NCBI GenBank assembly: GCA_028564705.1
Contig: JAPXFQ010002706.1
Location: 558,001 to 622,000 of the forward strand
Reading direction: 5' to 3'
DNA: 64,000 nt
Source of the DNA: Apricaphanius iberus
Lineage: Eukaryota; Chordata; Actinopteri; Cyprinodontiformes; Aphaniidae
Shown here in pieces: positions 22,456 through 33,195 of this stretch. A program made the translations under genes and the position numbers. The stretch's first letter is position 1, and each line of letters begins with the position of its first letter. The notes under the pieces are model-generated. The model ran no database searches, was not told the origin of the DNA, and worked only from the letters and a program-made list of their open reading frames with translations.

Positions 22456-22577
22456 CACAAAACACGAAATACAAGAAAGTATTTACAGTAATCAAGACTA
22501 TAACTCATATAAGAATTAAAAACAAGCAAGTAAAACAGTTACTCATAGGCGAGTCTGAACAGGTAATTTTTAATTTT

Positions 22578-22931
22578 AGACGTATGTGTTTTGTGGACTT
22601 GGAGAAGGCGTTCGACCGTGTCCCTCAGGGAGTCCTGTGGGGGGTACTCCGGGAGTATGGGGTACCAGGCCCTTTGATAAGGGCTGTTAGGTCCCTGTAT
22701 GACCGGTTTCAGAGTTTGGTTCGCATTGCCGGCAATCAGTTGGACTCGTTTCCAGTGAGAGTTGGACTCCGCCAAGGTTGCCCTTTGTCACCGATCCTGT
22801 TCATAACATTTATGGACAGGATTTCTAGGGAGAGGGAAGTCTGGGTCTCTCTGCTTAGGCTACTGCCCCCGCGACCCGACCGCGGATAAGAGGAAGAAGA
22901 TGGATGGATGGATGGATGGATGGATGGATGG
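22578..22931 (+). mobile_element. short Rex3 copy with internal deletion
   Basis: 22584-22829 matches Rex3 RT from [13 protein letters not shown] to FMDRIS; it then joins directly to the Rex3 C-terminal end ([16 protein letters not shown]) and a TGGA tail at 22893-22931. The reading frame continues across the join, giving a 101-codon product. Some 850 bases between the parts are missing, with only a few G/A bases of possible microhomology at the junction (about 22828-22833). The insertion is 5'-truncated; no target duplication was found. It lies 500 bases downstream of the full-length copy and differs from it at scattered positions, so it is a separate insertion. Confidence 0.85.
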
Positions 22932-24905
22932 AATAAAAAGAGTTCAGTGTCTCTGCAGCTTTGAATTCTCCCAGTAGTTTGTTCCAGATCTCAGGAGCAT
23001 AGCAACTGAAAGCTGCTTCCCAATATTTGGTTCTGGTTCTAGGGACGATCAGTTAACTAGAGCTGGAGGATCTGAGTGATCTGGATGGTTTGTATTGTGA
23101 TAGCAGATTGCTAATGTACTCTGGTGCTAACCATTCAATGATTTATAGAATAATAAAAGCACTTTAAACTCTATTCTCTGAGCTACAGGGAGCCAGTGTA
23201 AGGACTTTAGAACTGTGTTGATGTGTTCTACTTTTCTGGTTCTAGCGAGAACACGAGCAGCAGCTTTCTGGATCAGCTGCAGCTGTCTTATTGATTTTTT
23301 AGGTACTCCTGTGAAGATACTGTTACTATAATCAAGGAGGTTAGAGATAAATGAATGGATGAGTTTTTCTAGGTCTCCTTGTGTCATCAGTCCTTTAGTT
23401 CTTGAAATGTTCCTTAGGTGTTAGAAAGCTGACCTTGTTATTGCCTTTATGTGACCCTGGACGTTCGGGTCTGAGTCCATAATTACACCTAGATTTCTGG
23501 ATGCTGATTACTGATATGTAGTTGATCTTTTTTGGATCCAAAGATAAGCACTTCCGTTTTGTTTTAGTTAAATTGTTGGAAAATATGGGACATCCAGCTG
23601 TTCATTTGCTCAATACATTTATTGAAGATTTGGATGGGTTCAACATCACCTGGTGACATTGAGATTTAAAGCTGAGTGTCGTCAGCATAGTTGTGGTAGT
23701 TAACATTGTGGTTATAATTTGGCTTAGTGGGAGGATGTAGATGCTAAATAGGAGGGGCTAGGATGGAGCCCTGGGGGACCCCACATTTGATTTCTTTGTT
23801 TTGTGATGAGAACTGGCTAATCGACAAAAAGAACGTCCTATTCTTGACGTAGGATTTGAAGCAGTCGAGTACTGTAACAGAGAGTCCAACCCAGATCTCT
23901 AGATGTTCCAGTAATATGTCATGAACAACGGTGTCAAACGCTGCACTAAGGTCTAACAGTATAGTAGTAAGTATTGTGGTTTTACCACGGTCAGTATTTG
24001 TACGGATGTCATTGAAAACTTTGGAAAGGGCAGTCTCTCTGCTGTGTTGCCTACAAAAACCAGACTGATAAATATCGAAGCAATTGTTTATTGTTAGGAA
24101 GCTTTTTCAATAATTTTATCGATAAATGGGAGATTAGAGATTGGTCTGCAGTTTTGCATCAACGTGCTGTCTAGGTCCTTCTTCTTTATTATTGGTTTGA
24201 TAACTGCTGTTTAAGGATTTGGGGAAGACACCAGATAGAGGGATGAGTTAATTATTTTGATCAGATCCGCTCTGATGGCTGGGAGGACATTTTTTTAGAA
24301 AACTTGTTGGTAATATATCTAAGCAGCAGGTGGCAGAGCTTGGTTTGTAATTAATTAAATCAAAGTTTGATTAATTTATTATTCGGAAATTAGACATTTT
24401 CTCTGCATGGGTTCTCTACGTGGGGTTTGAACTGATGTACTGATTGACCTTCTGATGTTCAATATCTTTTCAGTAAAGAAGCAGGCCAATTCATTACAGC
24501 CCCTGGCGGAGTTTAGTTCAAGGGGTCCTGTCATTGAAGGAGGAGTTAGTCTCTCCACTGTAGCAAATAATGTCCTAGCATTATTGTTGTTTCTGTGAAT
24601 AATCTCAGAAAATAATTATTCCCTTGCACCGTTTAAGGTTACTTGATACTTGTTCAGTCTCTCTTTATATATCTCATAATGAACCTGGAGTTGATTTTTC
24701 CACAATTTTCTCTCTGCGTACCGGCACTCCCTTTTTATATTACATATGAGTGGATCACTTCTCCACGGATACTTCTTTTTATTAGAGACAGTTTTAGCCT
24801 TAAGTGGCGTTATCTTATCCATCATGTCTAAGATTTTGGATAGAAAATCATCTGTCAGTTTATTTACTGAGTGTGTGTTGGTGACCAGTCTATCACGTCT
24901 ATCAC

Positions 24906-25400
24906 TATTTCTCTGCAACAGTTAAAAATACTTGGCTTCGTGGACCGGTCAAGGGAACCTTTAAATATGGTCTGTGCAAACATTGTGCTAATGTCAAAGA
25001 ATGCAAATAATTTAGTGATTTTAAAACCAACAAGGTCTAATGATATTACGTCGTTCATTAATTGCAACACCATGTTTGTTGTTTACCAACTGTCTTGTTG
25101 TTTTTACATAGGCTGCACCAAGCAGTTTTGAAGTACAGGTTTTCATAGCATAAATATGCAATAAGAAAAGCAAACTTTGATTATCCAATGGTTAAAACTT
25201 TTTTCAAAGCCCATAACAGCAACACAGCTTCACTCATGGTTGAAGGTCTAGAAAGCATTAAAAAAACAGAGGTGAGGACAGACTCAAATTACTTCTACAA
25301 AGAGAGACTTTTTATATCTATCAAATTAAAGCCGCTACTTATCCAGGATTGAATGAGGACATTAATGTCAGGCCTGTCTTTTGGGGACTGCAGATCCAAA
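24906..25400 (+). pseudogene. Penelope-like element linker and GIY-YIG region (right piece)
   Basis: The plus strand reads ATVKNTWLRGPVKGTFKYGL, then CKHCANVKEC, VVYQLSCCFYIGCTK and, after frame changes, LKPLLIQD with a 'YPGLNED'-like end near 25345. The cysteine linker followed by a VYxLxC...YIG-type block is typical of Penelope-like elements, whose GIY-YIG nuclease nicks the target. Stops and frame changes show decay. Together with 18340-18640 it brackets the L2-like/Rex3 stack; about 200 bases of coding sequence expected between the pieces are missing or unrecognised. Confidence 0.7.
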
Positions 25401-26040
25401 TTAGCCTAAGGCTAAATCTGGTGTAACGCATCAAATGTTTACATTTATGTTTTTAATTCCACATGGTCCCTTTTTAAATAAAATTAAATAAAAAAAATCT
25501 TATAATCTTAATTTGTTAATGTCTCCTGAAACTGAAACAATGTGGGTATTTTGTGTGTTTTTTTCTGTCATAACCAGTAATGCCATCTATTGGCCATGAG
25601 CTGTGTTATTTGGCAAGCTTGTAAAGGTGCCAGTGCACTTCGTCAGATGCGCTCCATATAGATTTGTTTTTATGAAAGTGACGTTACGCCGCAAGCCTTG
25701 AGAGGGTGACAGATGGGAAATATCTTCAAAGTTACGGAGTGTGTCTTTAGAAAACAACATGGGAGCTGACCACGGTGCTGAACAAAGGAGAAGGACAAAT
25801 AAATACAGGCACTAAAATAGATTTAAAAAAAATGTAATAACAAAACAGTGAAGAAAACCCCCAGAGCTAGCTTGAATTGAATGACAAAAGATGAAAATGA
25901 GTTTTTAGGCGGAATTTGAAGATGGAGAGAGATGGGTAAAGTCTAATTGAAAGATGCAAGAGGTTCCAAAGTGATGGAGATCACAAACTGAAAAAGCCAC
26001 AGGACTTGCAACTGGATTTGGGACGGGTAGTAAAGACTGG
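25401..26040. other. unassigned; LINE 3'-UTR-like patch
   Basis: No open frame of note. 25860-26040 ('gtttttaggcggaatttgaagatgg' and following) resembles reversed LINE 3' UTR sequence found elsewhere in fish, but is too degraded to place. 25560-25720 is unassigned. Confidence 0.35.
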
Positions 26041-26760
26041 TCAGCAGTCTCTTGCCATCTACACTGCAGACTTTCTCAATCAAATCATCACGCTGTCACC
26101 TTCAGAAGTACTCCAATAACTTTGTCAAAGTCAGCCTTATCACAGTAGAGGACCACTTAGAGTACAGACAGTGAACTCAGGACTTTGTAGACTGGTGCCA
26201 GCAGAACCACCTCCTGAGAAACACGACGAAAACCAAGGAGTTGACGATGGATTTTCACATGCGCAGATCCACCACACTGACACCTGGGAATATCAGAGAG
26301 TAGACATTGAGATAGTGGACTCTTATAAGTAATTGGGTGTTCAGCTGAATAAAAAAAAACGTACTGGAGCCATTACACTGATGCTGTTTAGAGTAAGGGT
26401 CAGGGCAGACTCTAACTGCTGAGAAGACTGAGGTATTTTGGAGCCCAGGGAGTGCTCCTAAAGACCTTCTTTGACTCTGAGGTGGCATCAGCCATCTTTT
26501 ATGCTTTGGCAATTGAATCCATAGTTTATCTACAGTTGAGAGGAAGTGATTAGATAAACTCATCAATAAACTCTGTTCTAGGATGCCTCCTCAATCCAGT
26601 AGAGGTAGCAGGAGACAGAAAAAACTCTAAAATAACATCATTGTCAGACAATGTCTCTCATCCCATCTATGAAGCTGTTGCTGAGCAGGAGAGTTCCTTC
26701 TGTGACAAACGGCCGCATCCTAGGTGCATAAAGAAACAAACATCACTGCTATCAAACACA
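26041..26760 (+). pseudogene. Rex1/CR1-type LINE RT fragment
   Basis: The plus strand reads DFVDWCQQNHLLRNTTKTKELTMDF, followed after frame changes by a YKxLGVQLN-like block and, much decayed, RADSNC..RLRYFGAQGVL and RPHPRCIKK near 26715. This is the palm/thumb part of a Rex1/CR1-like RT. It is the same general family as 5400-6020 but in the opposite orientation. Multiple stops show that it is dead. Confidence 0.65.
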
Positions 26761-26809
26761 ATGAATTTTATGTGTATGTAAATATGTATTTTCATTAGAC
26801 AAACACGCT

Positions 26810-27655
26810 GTCATGTTTGGTTTGTAATGGACCCAAGGTACAACGCCACACCAGACACGGAAGCAGTTTTAAAAGTTTATAAAATGAAATGTTTATTTTG
26901 GAACAGGACTGAGGTTTGGTCGTCTGGGGAAACACCAGGAAGAGGATCATGGAGTTAAGTGACCAGAGTTGCTGTGAGGATGGATGGAAGGTAGGTAAAT
27001 CGGGTTCGGGTGCTTGAGATTTGCTGGGAGGTGGTGACTGAATCTAGAAGTCTTCTCTCTTTGATGTTTCTTTGCAGAAGGAGGTCTGGAGAATTTTCAG
27101 GATACAGAGTTGGTGGAGATCTGGAGGTTTAGCTGAGAGGTGACTTGCAGGTGAGTAGATTCCTGGATTAATATTTGGTGAGAGTCAGATTACTGAGAAG
27201 CTGTATCCAAACGGTTGTAGGCAGGCTGTTGTTGGAGTGCAGTCAGATGACCAGCGAGAGAAGGTGAGACTGGATGTGTTCACCAGTGGAGTGCGGTGCA
27301 GAGGCTGCCCAGGCAGATGACTGAAGCGAGGAGGAATCCAACTTGAAAAAGCACCAGAGGACTGCTGAGGATCCTTCCAGGAAAACCTGAAGATCATAGA
27401 AGGTAGGTAGTAAGCAAAACTCAAAAGACAATAATTTTGCTAAAAGACACAAAAAAATGTGTGCGGCCATATACCACGCTATTAGGGAGAACCATCTGCC
27501 GTCTGCTTGCAGGCTCCACTCTCCTTTTAAGCTGGTGAGGTCATTAGGTGGAACCAGCTGCACCTGGAGGTTGCCATCTGCCACGCCCTAGAGAGAAAGT
27601 TGAAGAAGGAGGAACACACCCACTCACCAGCACGCAACCACAGGAACCCAACACA
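26810..27655 (-). mobile_element. solo LTR
   Basis: On the minus strand the segment starts TGTGTTGGG (at 27655) and ends CATGACA (at 26810), giving TG...CA borders. An AATAAA lies near the 3' end (reverse of 26892-26897), and a TATA-like CTTAAAAGG is at about 27520-27530. Five-base flanks CACGC (26805-26809) and CATGC (27656-27660) agree at four of five positions, consistent with an old target duplication. No internal region is adjacent, so this is probably a solo LTR of about 846 bp formed by recombination. The retroelement class is not determined. Confidence 0.65.
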
Positions 27656-28180
27656 CATGCAAATCCTGTAAATATTTTCAAAGTTATCCTACTCAGTTGC
27701 ACATTTCCTCATATGTGACTGTGCCATTATTATTTTTAAATTACTGCAAAGTACTCTAGTCTGTGAATTTTGTGCTAATATGACATACATTATTCTTCAT
27801 TATGTTTTTTATATATTTGTTGTGTGAATCCAAATTCTTCATTTACCTGTCACTTTGCTGCTTTTACAGCTGAATTTTCCCTCCAAAGCTGCTTTCATGT
27901 AGATGTAAAATTTGCGGACAAGTTCATTCTGTCTTTAACCGGAGTTGTCTTTTCAGATACACCACTGTTTACCGGAACATTGCCTTTCGGCTGCTTTCAG
28001 ACACCAAGAAATGTACTGGAGGATCCTGATGGGAAGAATACAATGTAAACAGTGCAGTGGTCATACATGTCCTTTGCCCCTAAAAAATACAGTTTTGCAA
28101 GAGGGCTGACAAAACAGCAGAATTTCTCACAGTGCTCATCTTTTGTGTGCAATTCTGTGCACATAAGCTGAACAGAAAAT
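27656..28180. other. unassigned spacer with one small open frame
   Basis: The plus-strand frame 27824-28048 (74 codons, ending DPDGKNTM) shows no domain. Apart from that I see only AT-rich sequence. Confidence 0.4.
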
Positions 28181-28345
28181 TTCAGTTCAATTAAATTCAC
28201 TTTTATTTATATAGCGCGAATTCACAACAAATGTCATCTCAAGGCACTTTACAACAAAAGTAATTTCAATAGAATCATACAAACATTCCAATCAGTAAAA
28301 AGTTTTCTATGTAATGAATCCCAGCAGATTGAAATAGAAAATTGA
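28181..28345 (-). mobile_element. L2-type LINE 3' end fragment
   Basis: 'tttatttatatagcgcgaattcacaac' followed by 'tcatctcaaggcactttacaa' is the reverse of the common fish L2-type 3' end; the plus-strand version occurs at 51870-51918. No coding part is attached. Confidence 0.7.
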
Positions 28346-28483
28346 AATAGAAACAAAACCAAAGGAGTGTGAACCAGACTTTGATGTAAAGCTATCCCTC
28401 TCTATAACGTGGTTCACCCTCGCTATTCTGCTGATTTTTTTATACAATTTTAAATGTTTTTTTACAGCGTACTAACGCACATT

Positions 28484-29937
28484 GGGCCTGATTTGCGCTT
28501 GTTAAAAACAGCACTACTTTAGCACGTATTTTTAGCGCTTCTAAAAGGCATGTCTTAAAGGCACAGTGTGTAATTTTCGGCCAGTAGGGGGCAGTGCATA
28601 TCTAAATTATCACAAGCATGCGGTATCTGTGTCTTCGAGTAGGAAACTCAACAACGGAGGTCCAACTATTGCTGTTTTCAAACGCTCAATTCCCTGAGAA
28701 TTATCTATTTGCAGTAACATGACGAGCACATCGGTCTCTCTTTCATCGCTTGGAACTAGTGAAGAGGTAAAAATGTATTTATGGTAAAACTTTTTTGCAT
28801 TTTGAGGGGAAATCAATGTTTTAATAGCGGGCATGTTCCGTGCGCTTTGTCCGTCCGGGCTCCTGTAGAAGTAGAGACGTCATCTAATATGACTTTCCCC
28901 TGAAAAGAGGACCTGTGCCTATGTATTTTAAAACAGATTTTTAAAGTAATATTTTACAATATCGCCAATATTTAGCAATTAATGTGCTTTTTTACGTAAT
29001 TATTATTACATAATATTTTAATGGCTATTTTCAAAGATGTACTGCAAAAACTACACATTGTCACTTTAACTTTGCGCCGCCACATTCACCATAAATTTAT
29101 TACTGACAAACGAAAAAGGTCATTCACACACATTCTGACCTAATAATGATAAACACTCTAATTGCCATAAACCTGACAGTTAAGTAAATATTTACCACTT
29201 TTTTCCCCCAAAGATGTATAATAACTCTGCGCTCTCAGCGCGTCTCTACCTGGTGAAGACAAGCTGAGCGCACAGTGAGTTATGATCCTCGTGGATCCTC
29301 ATTACATTCCTCCATAGTGGTTCATCTTCATGGGTTCCAATTCATAAAATGTAGTAATAATGTACAATGCCACAATGACAAAATGGCTATATGCATGACA
29401 TTTTAAAAACGAAAATCATACATTTTAAGATTACATATTTTCAAGATTACATTTTTTTTCTACTGCAACCTGACATTTAATACAGGCCATGATAAAGTGC
29501 TGTACATTTCAACAACATAAGGAGATTATAGACATCCTAGAGACATTGTTCTGGACATGCTGCAGCTTTAATTAATCTGAATCTGGATTACAATGGAGCG
29601 GAGAGTAGTGCATCACCACATTTATTAAATTTCTAACCGACAAAAGAGAAATATAATTCACAACATTCTACCATAATATTAATTAACACTGTAACAGCCA
29701 TAGAATTGATTCTATGTCCTCTCCCCCCTTTATTTAGCCAAAGACGCATTATGAATCCATACACATTATTCCTTCTCTCCGTAAACTCCTCACTCGAATA
29801 GTGTTCCCTGTGCCTGTTATGAATTGCTCATGCAATCTTGGTAGATCGCCCACAAATGAAGGACAACCCACAGGCACAAAATATTCTGGTGTACGCAATA
29901 TTGCGGTCATTTTTAAGAATCTTGATAAATCAGGCCC
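28484..29937. mobile_element. Harbinger-like non-autonomous element, ATT target duplication
   Basis: The left end GGGCCTGATTTGCGC at 28484 pairs with the inverted right end at about 29915-29937 (reverse complement GGGCCTGATTTATC), including a TTTTTAA block further in. ATT is present on both sides (28481-28483, 29938-29940); three-base duplications are the rule for PIF/Harbinger. No transposase is visible. It contains a second element (28555-29069) with TTAA borders, so the insertion order is clear. A minus-strand 73-codon frame at 29749-29970 crosses the terminus and has no domain. Confidence 0.75.
28555..29069. mobile_element. TTAA-type MITE nested inside the Harbinger-like element
   Basis: TTAA borders at 28555-28558 and 29066-29069 enclose inverted ends: TTAAAGGCACAGTGTGTA on the left against the complement TTAAAGTGACAATGTGTA on the right. 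The element is 515 bp and has no coding frame. TTAA target sites are used by piggyBac and Kolobok transposons; which of these mobilised it is open. Confidence 0.75.
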
Positions 29938-29940
29938 ATT

Positions 29941-30265
29941 GTGTTCTGCATCTTGATTGATTGGAGGCAATTACTTTCCCTTCCCCCACCCCTCCAGATT
30001 TTCCAGAATATTACCTGACATTCTGAAAGCAAACACCCCACCGGAAAAACTCAGCTCTTGTTACTAGGTCCAGCCGGAAAAATACAGGTAAAGGTAATCC
30101 AGTCAAAATCGGGATGGATCTTTTAGACTAAAACATACGAAGTCTGGAAATAACTATTTTTTATGGCCTGTCTGTAAGGGGGTTAGAGGTAATCTTCTAT
30201 TCTGTCCGTGGTGATGAAACGTTACCCATTGCCACAAAATACTTGTTCTTTAGGTAAGACAAACC
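29941..30265. other. unassigned spacer
   Basis: No domain or repeat recognised. Composition is mixed with several T/C runs. Confidence 0.4.
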
Positions 30266-30830
30266 AGTCAAGAACTGTACCAGATAGTCCAACCCAACTC
30301 TTCAGTAGCTTCTGTGATGATGTGTTGAGTAATGCACCGAGGTCTAACAGTACCAGCCCTTTGATTAATCCATAGTCCGTGTTTAAGTAAATGTCAATTA
30401 ATAGTTTTAGAGGGCAGTTTAAATGCCGAGATGAGGATGGAAACTGGACTGAAAGACATTAAAGGGATGGTAATTGTTAGGAAGCTATTTAGCTGTTAAA
30501 ACAGCTTTTTCAATAATCTTACTCATGAATGGAAAATTAAAGATTGGCCTTTTTCCCATCGCAGTTTGTTCAGGTTGTTCTTTTTTTAGGAGTGGTTTGG
30601 TAACTGCCGTTTTTAAACCCTAGGTTAAAACACCTAAAGAGAGACGAGTTTACAATTTCAATCCGATCCGACGTGATGACTGACTAAACTTAATATTAAT
30701 GACACTATTTATCAGATTAAGTAACTTAATTGATTAATTAAATCTAAACTGGGAGACCACTCCTTTTAGGACATTTTTAATATAATCTAGACAAATTCAG
30801 GGGTGAACTCAGACGCTGTAACAGTAATTT
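30266..30830 (-). pseudogene. L2-like LINE RT fragment, antisense
   Basis: The sequence parallels 23940-24290 of the antisense L2-like LINE: 'aggtctaacagta' near 30340, 'gttaggaagctattt' at about 30477 and 'tttttcaataat' near 30510 occur in the same order. It encodes degraded RT and upstream segments on the minus strand without an open frame, and is a second older copy of that family. Confidence 0.6.
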
Positions 30831-31054
30831 CACACACACTGAATAAAACAGAGGATCTTCTCTTTGAAATATAAAAGGGTATTATTACAATTCCTTAACC
30901 TTAATCCATCTATTCTAAAGCATGCATTCTGCAAACTTATATTAGAAAGTGGATAATATATGCAACCAAAACAGCAGCTAACACTGATAGAATTAGAGAA
31001 AACAATCATCAGCATCAATAGGGAGTGTGGTTGTGTGTGTGTGCACGCAAGGGG

Positions 31055-32935
31055 GGTGGGGCTTGGTTTCTGCAATCAGGCACACAGTGGCTGAGAAGGC
31101 ATTTGTTTCTGCAATGCTGTAGCCTTGATAGTAGTGTGTTCATGAGCTTTGATAACTGAATATGTTTTATAGTTGTTGAAATTAAAATATGTAACAGTAA
31201 ATTAGTCAGTAAAATTATTATTTTTTTTTGCTAGATTTATTCTGCTATGACGAGTCTTTGATGAAGATTATAGTTTCCTACAGAAGGATTAGAAGACCAA
31301 TGCCTAGCGACGACCCTATCCCACCACTACCACTCCACCCATGAACTACAGACATATTTTCCTCTGAATATTTGTGAATTGCTTTGGGTCGGAAGAGCAT
31401 GTAGGGATGGTGGGTAGGGCTTAGTTCCTGCTATAGGACACACAGTTGTTGAGTGCTCTTTTGCCCCTTTTCCAATAGGGTTGCATTAGACCCGAACAGG
31501 TTGGTAACTACAGCCTAGAACGGGTAGGTTGTGTTTCCATTACCATCTCATATGAATGGCTGTGGGCAAGGACTTGGGCAGGTCTTAACAAAACCCCCAG
31601 CATAAAGCAAGCACAAAAGAAGGCATCTTGACAACACTTATCCTCTCAAAAGTTAAAAGAATTTTGACTCACCTCAGATCTTTCAGACATCTATCTGTTC
31701 ATGCCTCTATCTCCTGATCTGTATTCTTCATGCCAGTACTGATCTAACCAGCAATCATCCAGGCTGTTTAGACTACAAATCTGCAGCCTTCCAGCTCTAT
31801 CTAGCCGACTCCAGCTCTTTGATCACTCCGGAGACCTCCTGCTTCTCTGCTGCTATATCGGCTTCTTCCTCCCCGACCCGCAGGCTAGCCGGGCCTTCTC
31901 CGCTCTGTTACACGCCGACTTCACCTGCTACACCACGAGCCGACCGAGGCCTACTCGAAACCATGTGTGGAAGGAGATAACAGCACCGATTGCAGCTCCA
32001 TTCTTTTTGGAGGCTGATCAGCCATTCACAGTTTTCCAATGTCCAAAATGCCTAAGCTGCAGCTGCGGCCAGCATTTCGTCCTACGCTTTTCCGCTCTTT
32101 GAGTAGCTGTGGCCAGCATCTCGTCCTCTCCCCATTCTCTCCCCTGCTGCTAGCACAGCTGCAGCCCGTATCGATGTAGATTATCCCAATCAGCTTTCGG
32201 CTTTAGCTTGAACAAAACTACTACCCCCTAAACGCTATAAAACAGTTTATAAAGCATTCAGTTTTTCTAAAATATGGAGCTACTTAAAGCAAATAAAAAT
32301 AAAACATTATCTGAGACTTTAAATATTTAAAATTTTATGGAGAACATTTCTGATTTTGGTGCTGTTACACTTAATACATTCTGAGACCTCACTTCAAACA
32401 AACACTCCCCCGGCAAACTCAGCGGCTGTCGCCTCTGGATAGGAGTGTGAGGGATATCACATTACTGGACCAATCAGTCCATAAGTGGGCATCTTGGATC
32501 GCTTCTGCACACTTTGGACAAAGGAAGCAGTTGTCCAAAAAAGGGGTTGGCTCAAACACAGATAATGGAAACACCGCAGAACTGTTCTGAAGCTATCGGT
32601 TCGGGACCATACTGGCCCTAGTGGAAAAGGGGTATAAGTAGGCATTTGAAATTGCAAAGCTGTAGCCTTGATAATTGTGTTCATGAGCTTTGATCACAGT
32701 GTATCCTAATTGTTGGCATAACAATATGCAACAGTAAATTTGTCATCTTAAAATTTTGCTGCATAATCAATATTTATTCAGCGACAGAGAGGCTATGAAG
32801 AAAATAATAGTTTTCTGCAGAAGCATTTTAAACCCACCTGGTGGCCACCACTCCACCACCACCAAAAAGTGCAAGATACTGCTTTCCTCTGAATATTTAT
32901 GAAGTGCTTTGAGTCGTAAGTGCATGCATGTTTGA
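31055..32935. repeat. tandem duplication of a ~355-bp unit; second copy split by a transposon
   Basis: Copy 1 is 31055-31405. Copy 2 starts at about 31406 with 'gggtagggcttag', is interrupted at 31464-32632, and continues to about 32935. Shared landmarks in order are 'ctgtagccttgata', 'ttcatgagctttgat', 'caacagtaaatt', 'ccaccactcca' and 'ttttcctctgaatatttatgaa'. The copies are clearly diverged. The unit has no recognised coding content. Confidence 0.7.
31464..32632. mobile_element. DNA element with CCCCTTTTCC inverted ends
   Basis: CCCCTTTTCCAATAGGG at 31464-31480 pairs with the complement of the right end (CCCCTTTTCCACTAGGG, ending 32632) at 16 of 17 bases, and similarity extends to a CCCGAAC block. 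I found no clear target duplication. The interior (31680-32170) is C-rich with repeated 'gcagctgcggccagca' and 'agctgtggccagca' segments near 32055 and 32107, possibly captured sequence. No transposase is seen. Confidence 0.65.
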
Positions 32936-33195
32936 ATAGTAACACACACAAAGCACATATAAAATATTAGTCATGTTAGGACGCTGCTCTGATATTCGCC
33001 TATGATATTTTTCATAAAGACAGTAGAAATCTAATTCATCAAAATTATAAAAACATGAATGCACACTAATGTAAGACATCTCTAAAAAACATCATAACCA
33101 TATATTTGTTTGAAATATGTACTAATGTATGTGCATGTACATGTACTGTACGTATGTGCATCCAGGGGCCATAAGTTCCCAAAGATGTAAATCAT

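Larger units (their letters stand above)
18641..24905 (-). mobile_element. L2-like LINE inserted antisense into the Penelope-like element
   Basis: The left boundary shows the usual 3' end of this fish LINE in reverse ('aaggcaaggcaacgcaattttatttgtatt', 18650-18679). The RT lies further right on the minus strand: a YADDTQL catalytic box (codons at 23678-23689), CGVPQGS near 23790, an AAFDT block near 23950, and the C-terminal domain at 23127-23387. A linker/endonuclease-side piece (24616-24918) marks the 5' truncation. The 3' UTR is interrupted by a full Rex3 (18690-22060) and a short Rex3 (22578-22931). The right boundary is approximate. Confidence 0.75.
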
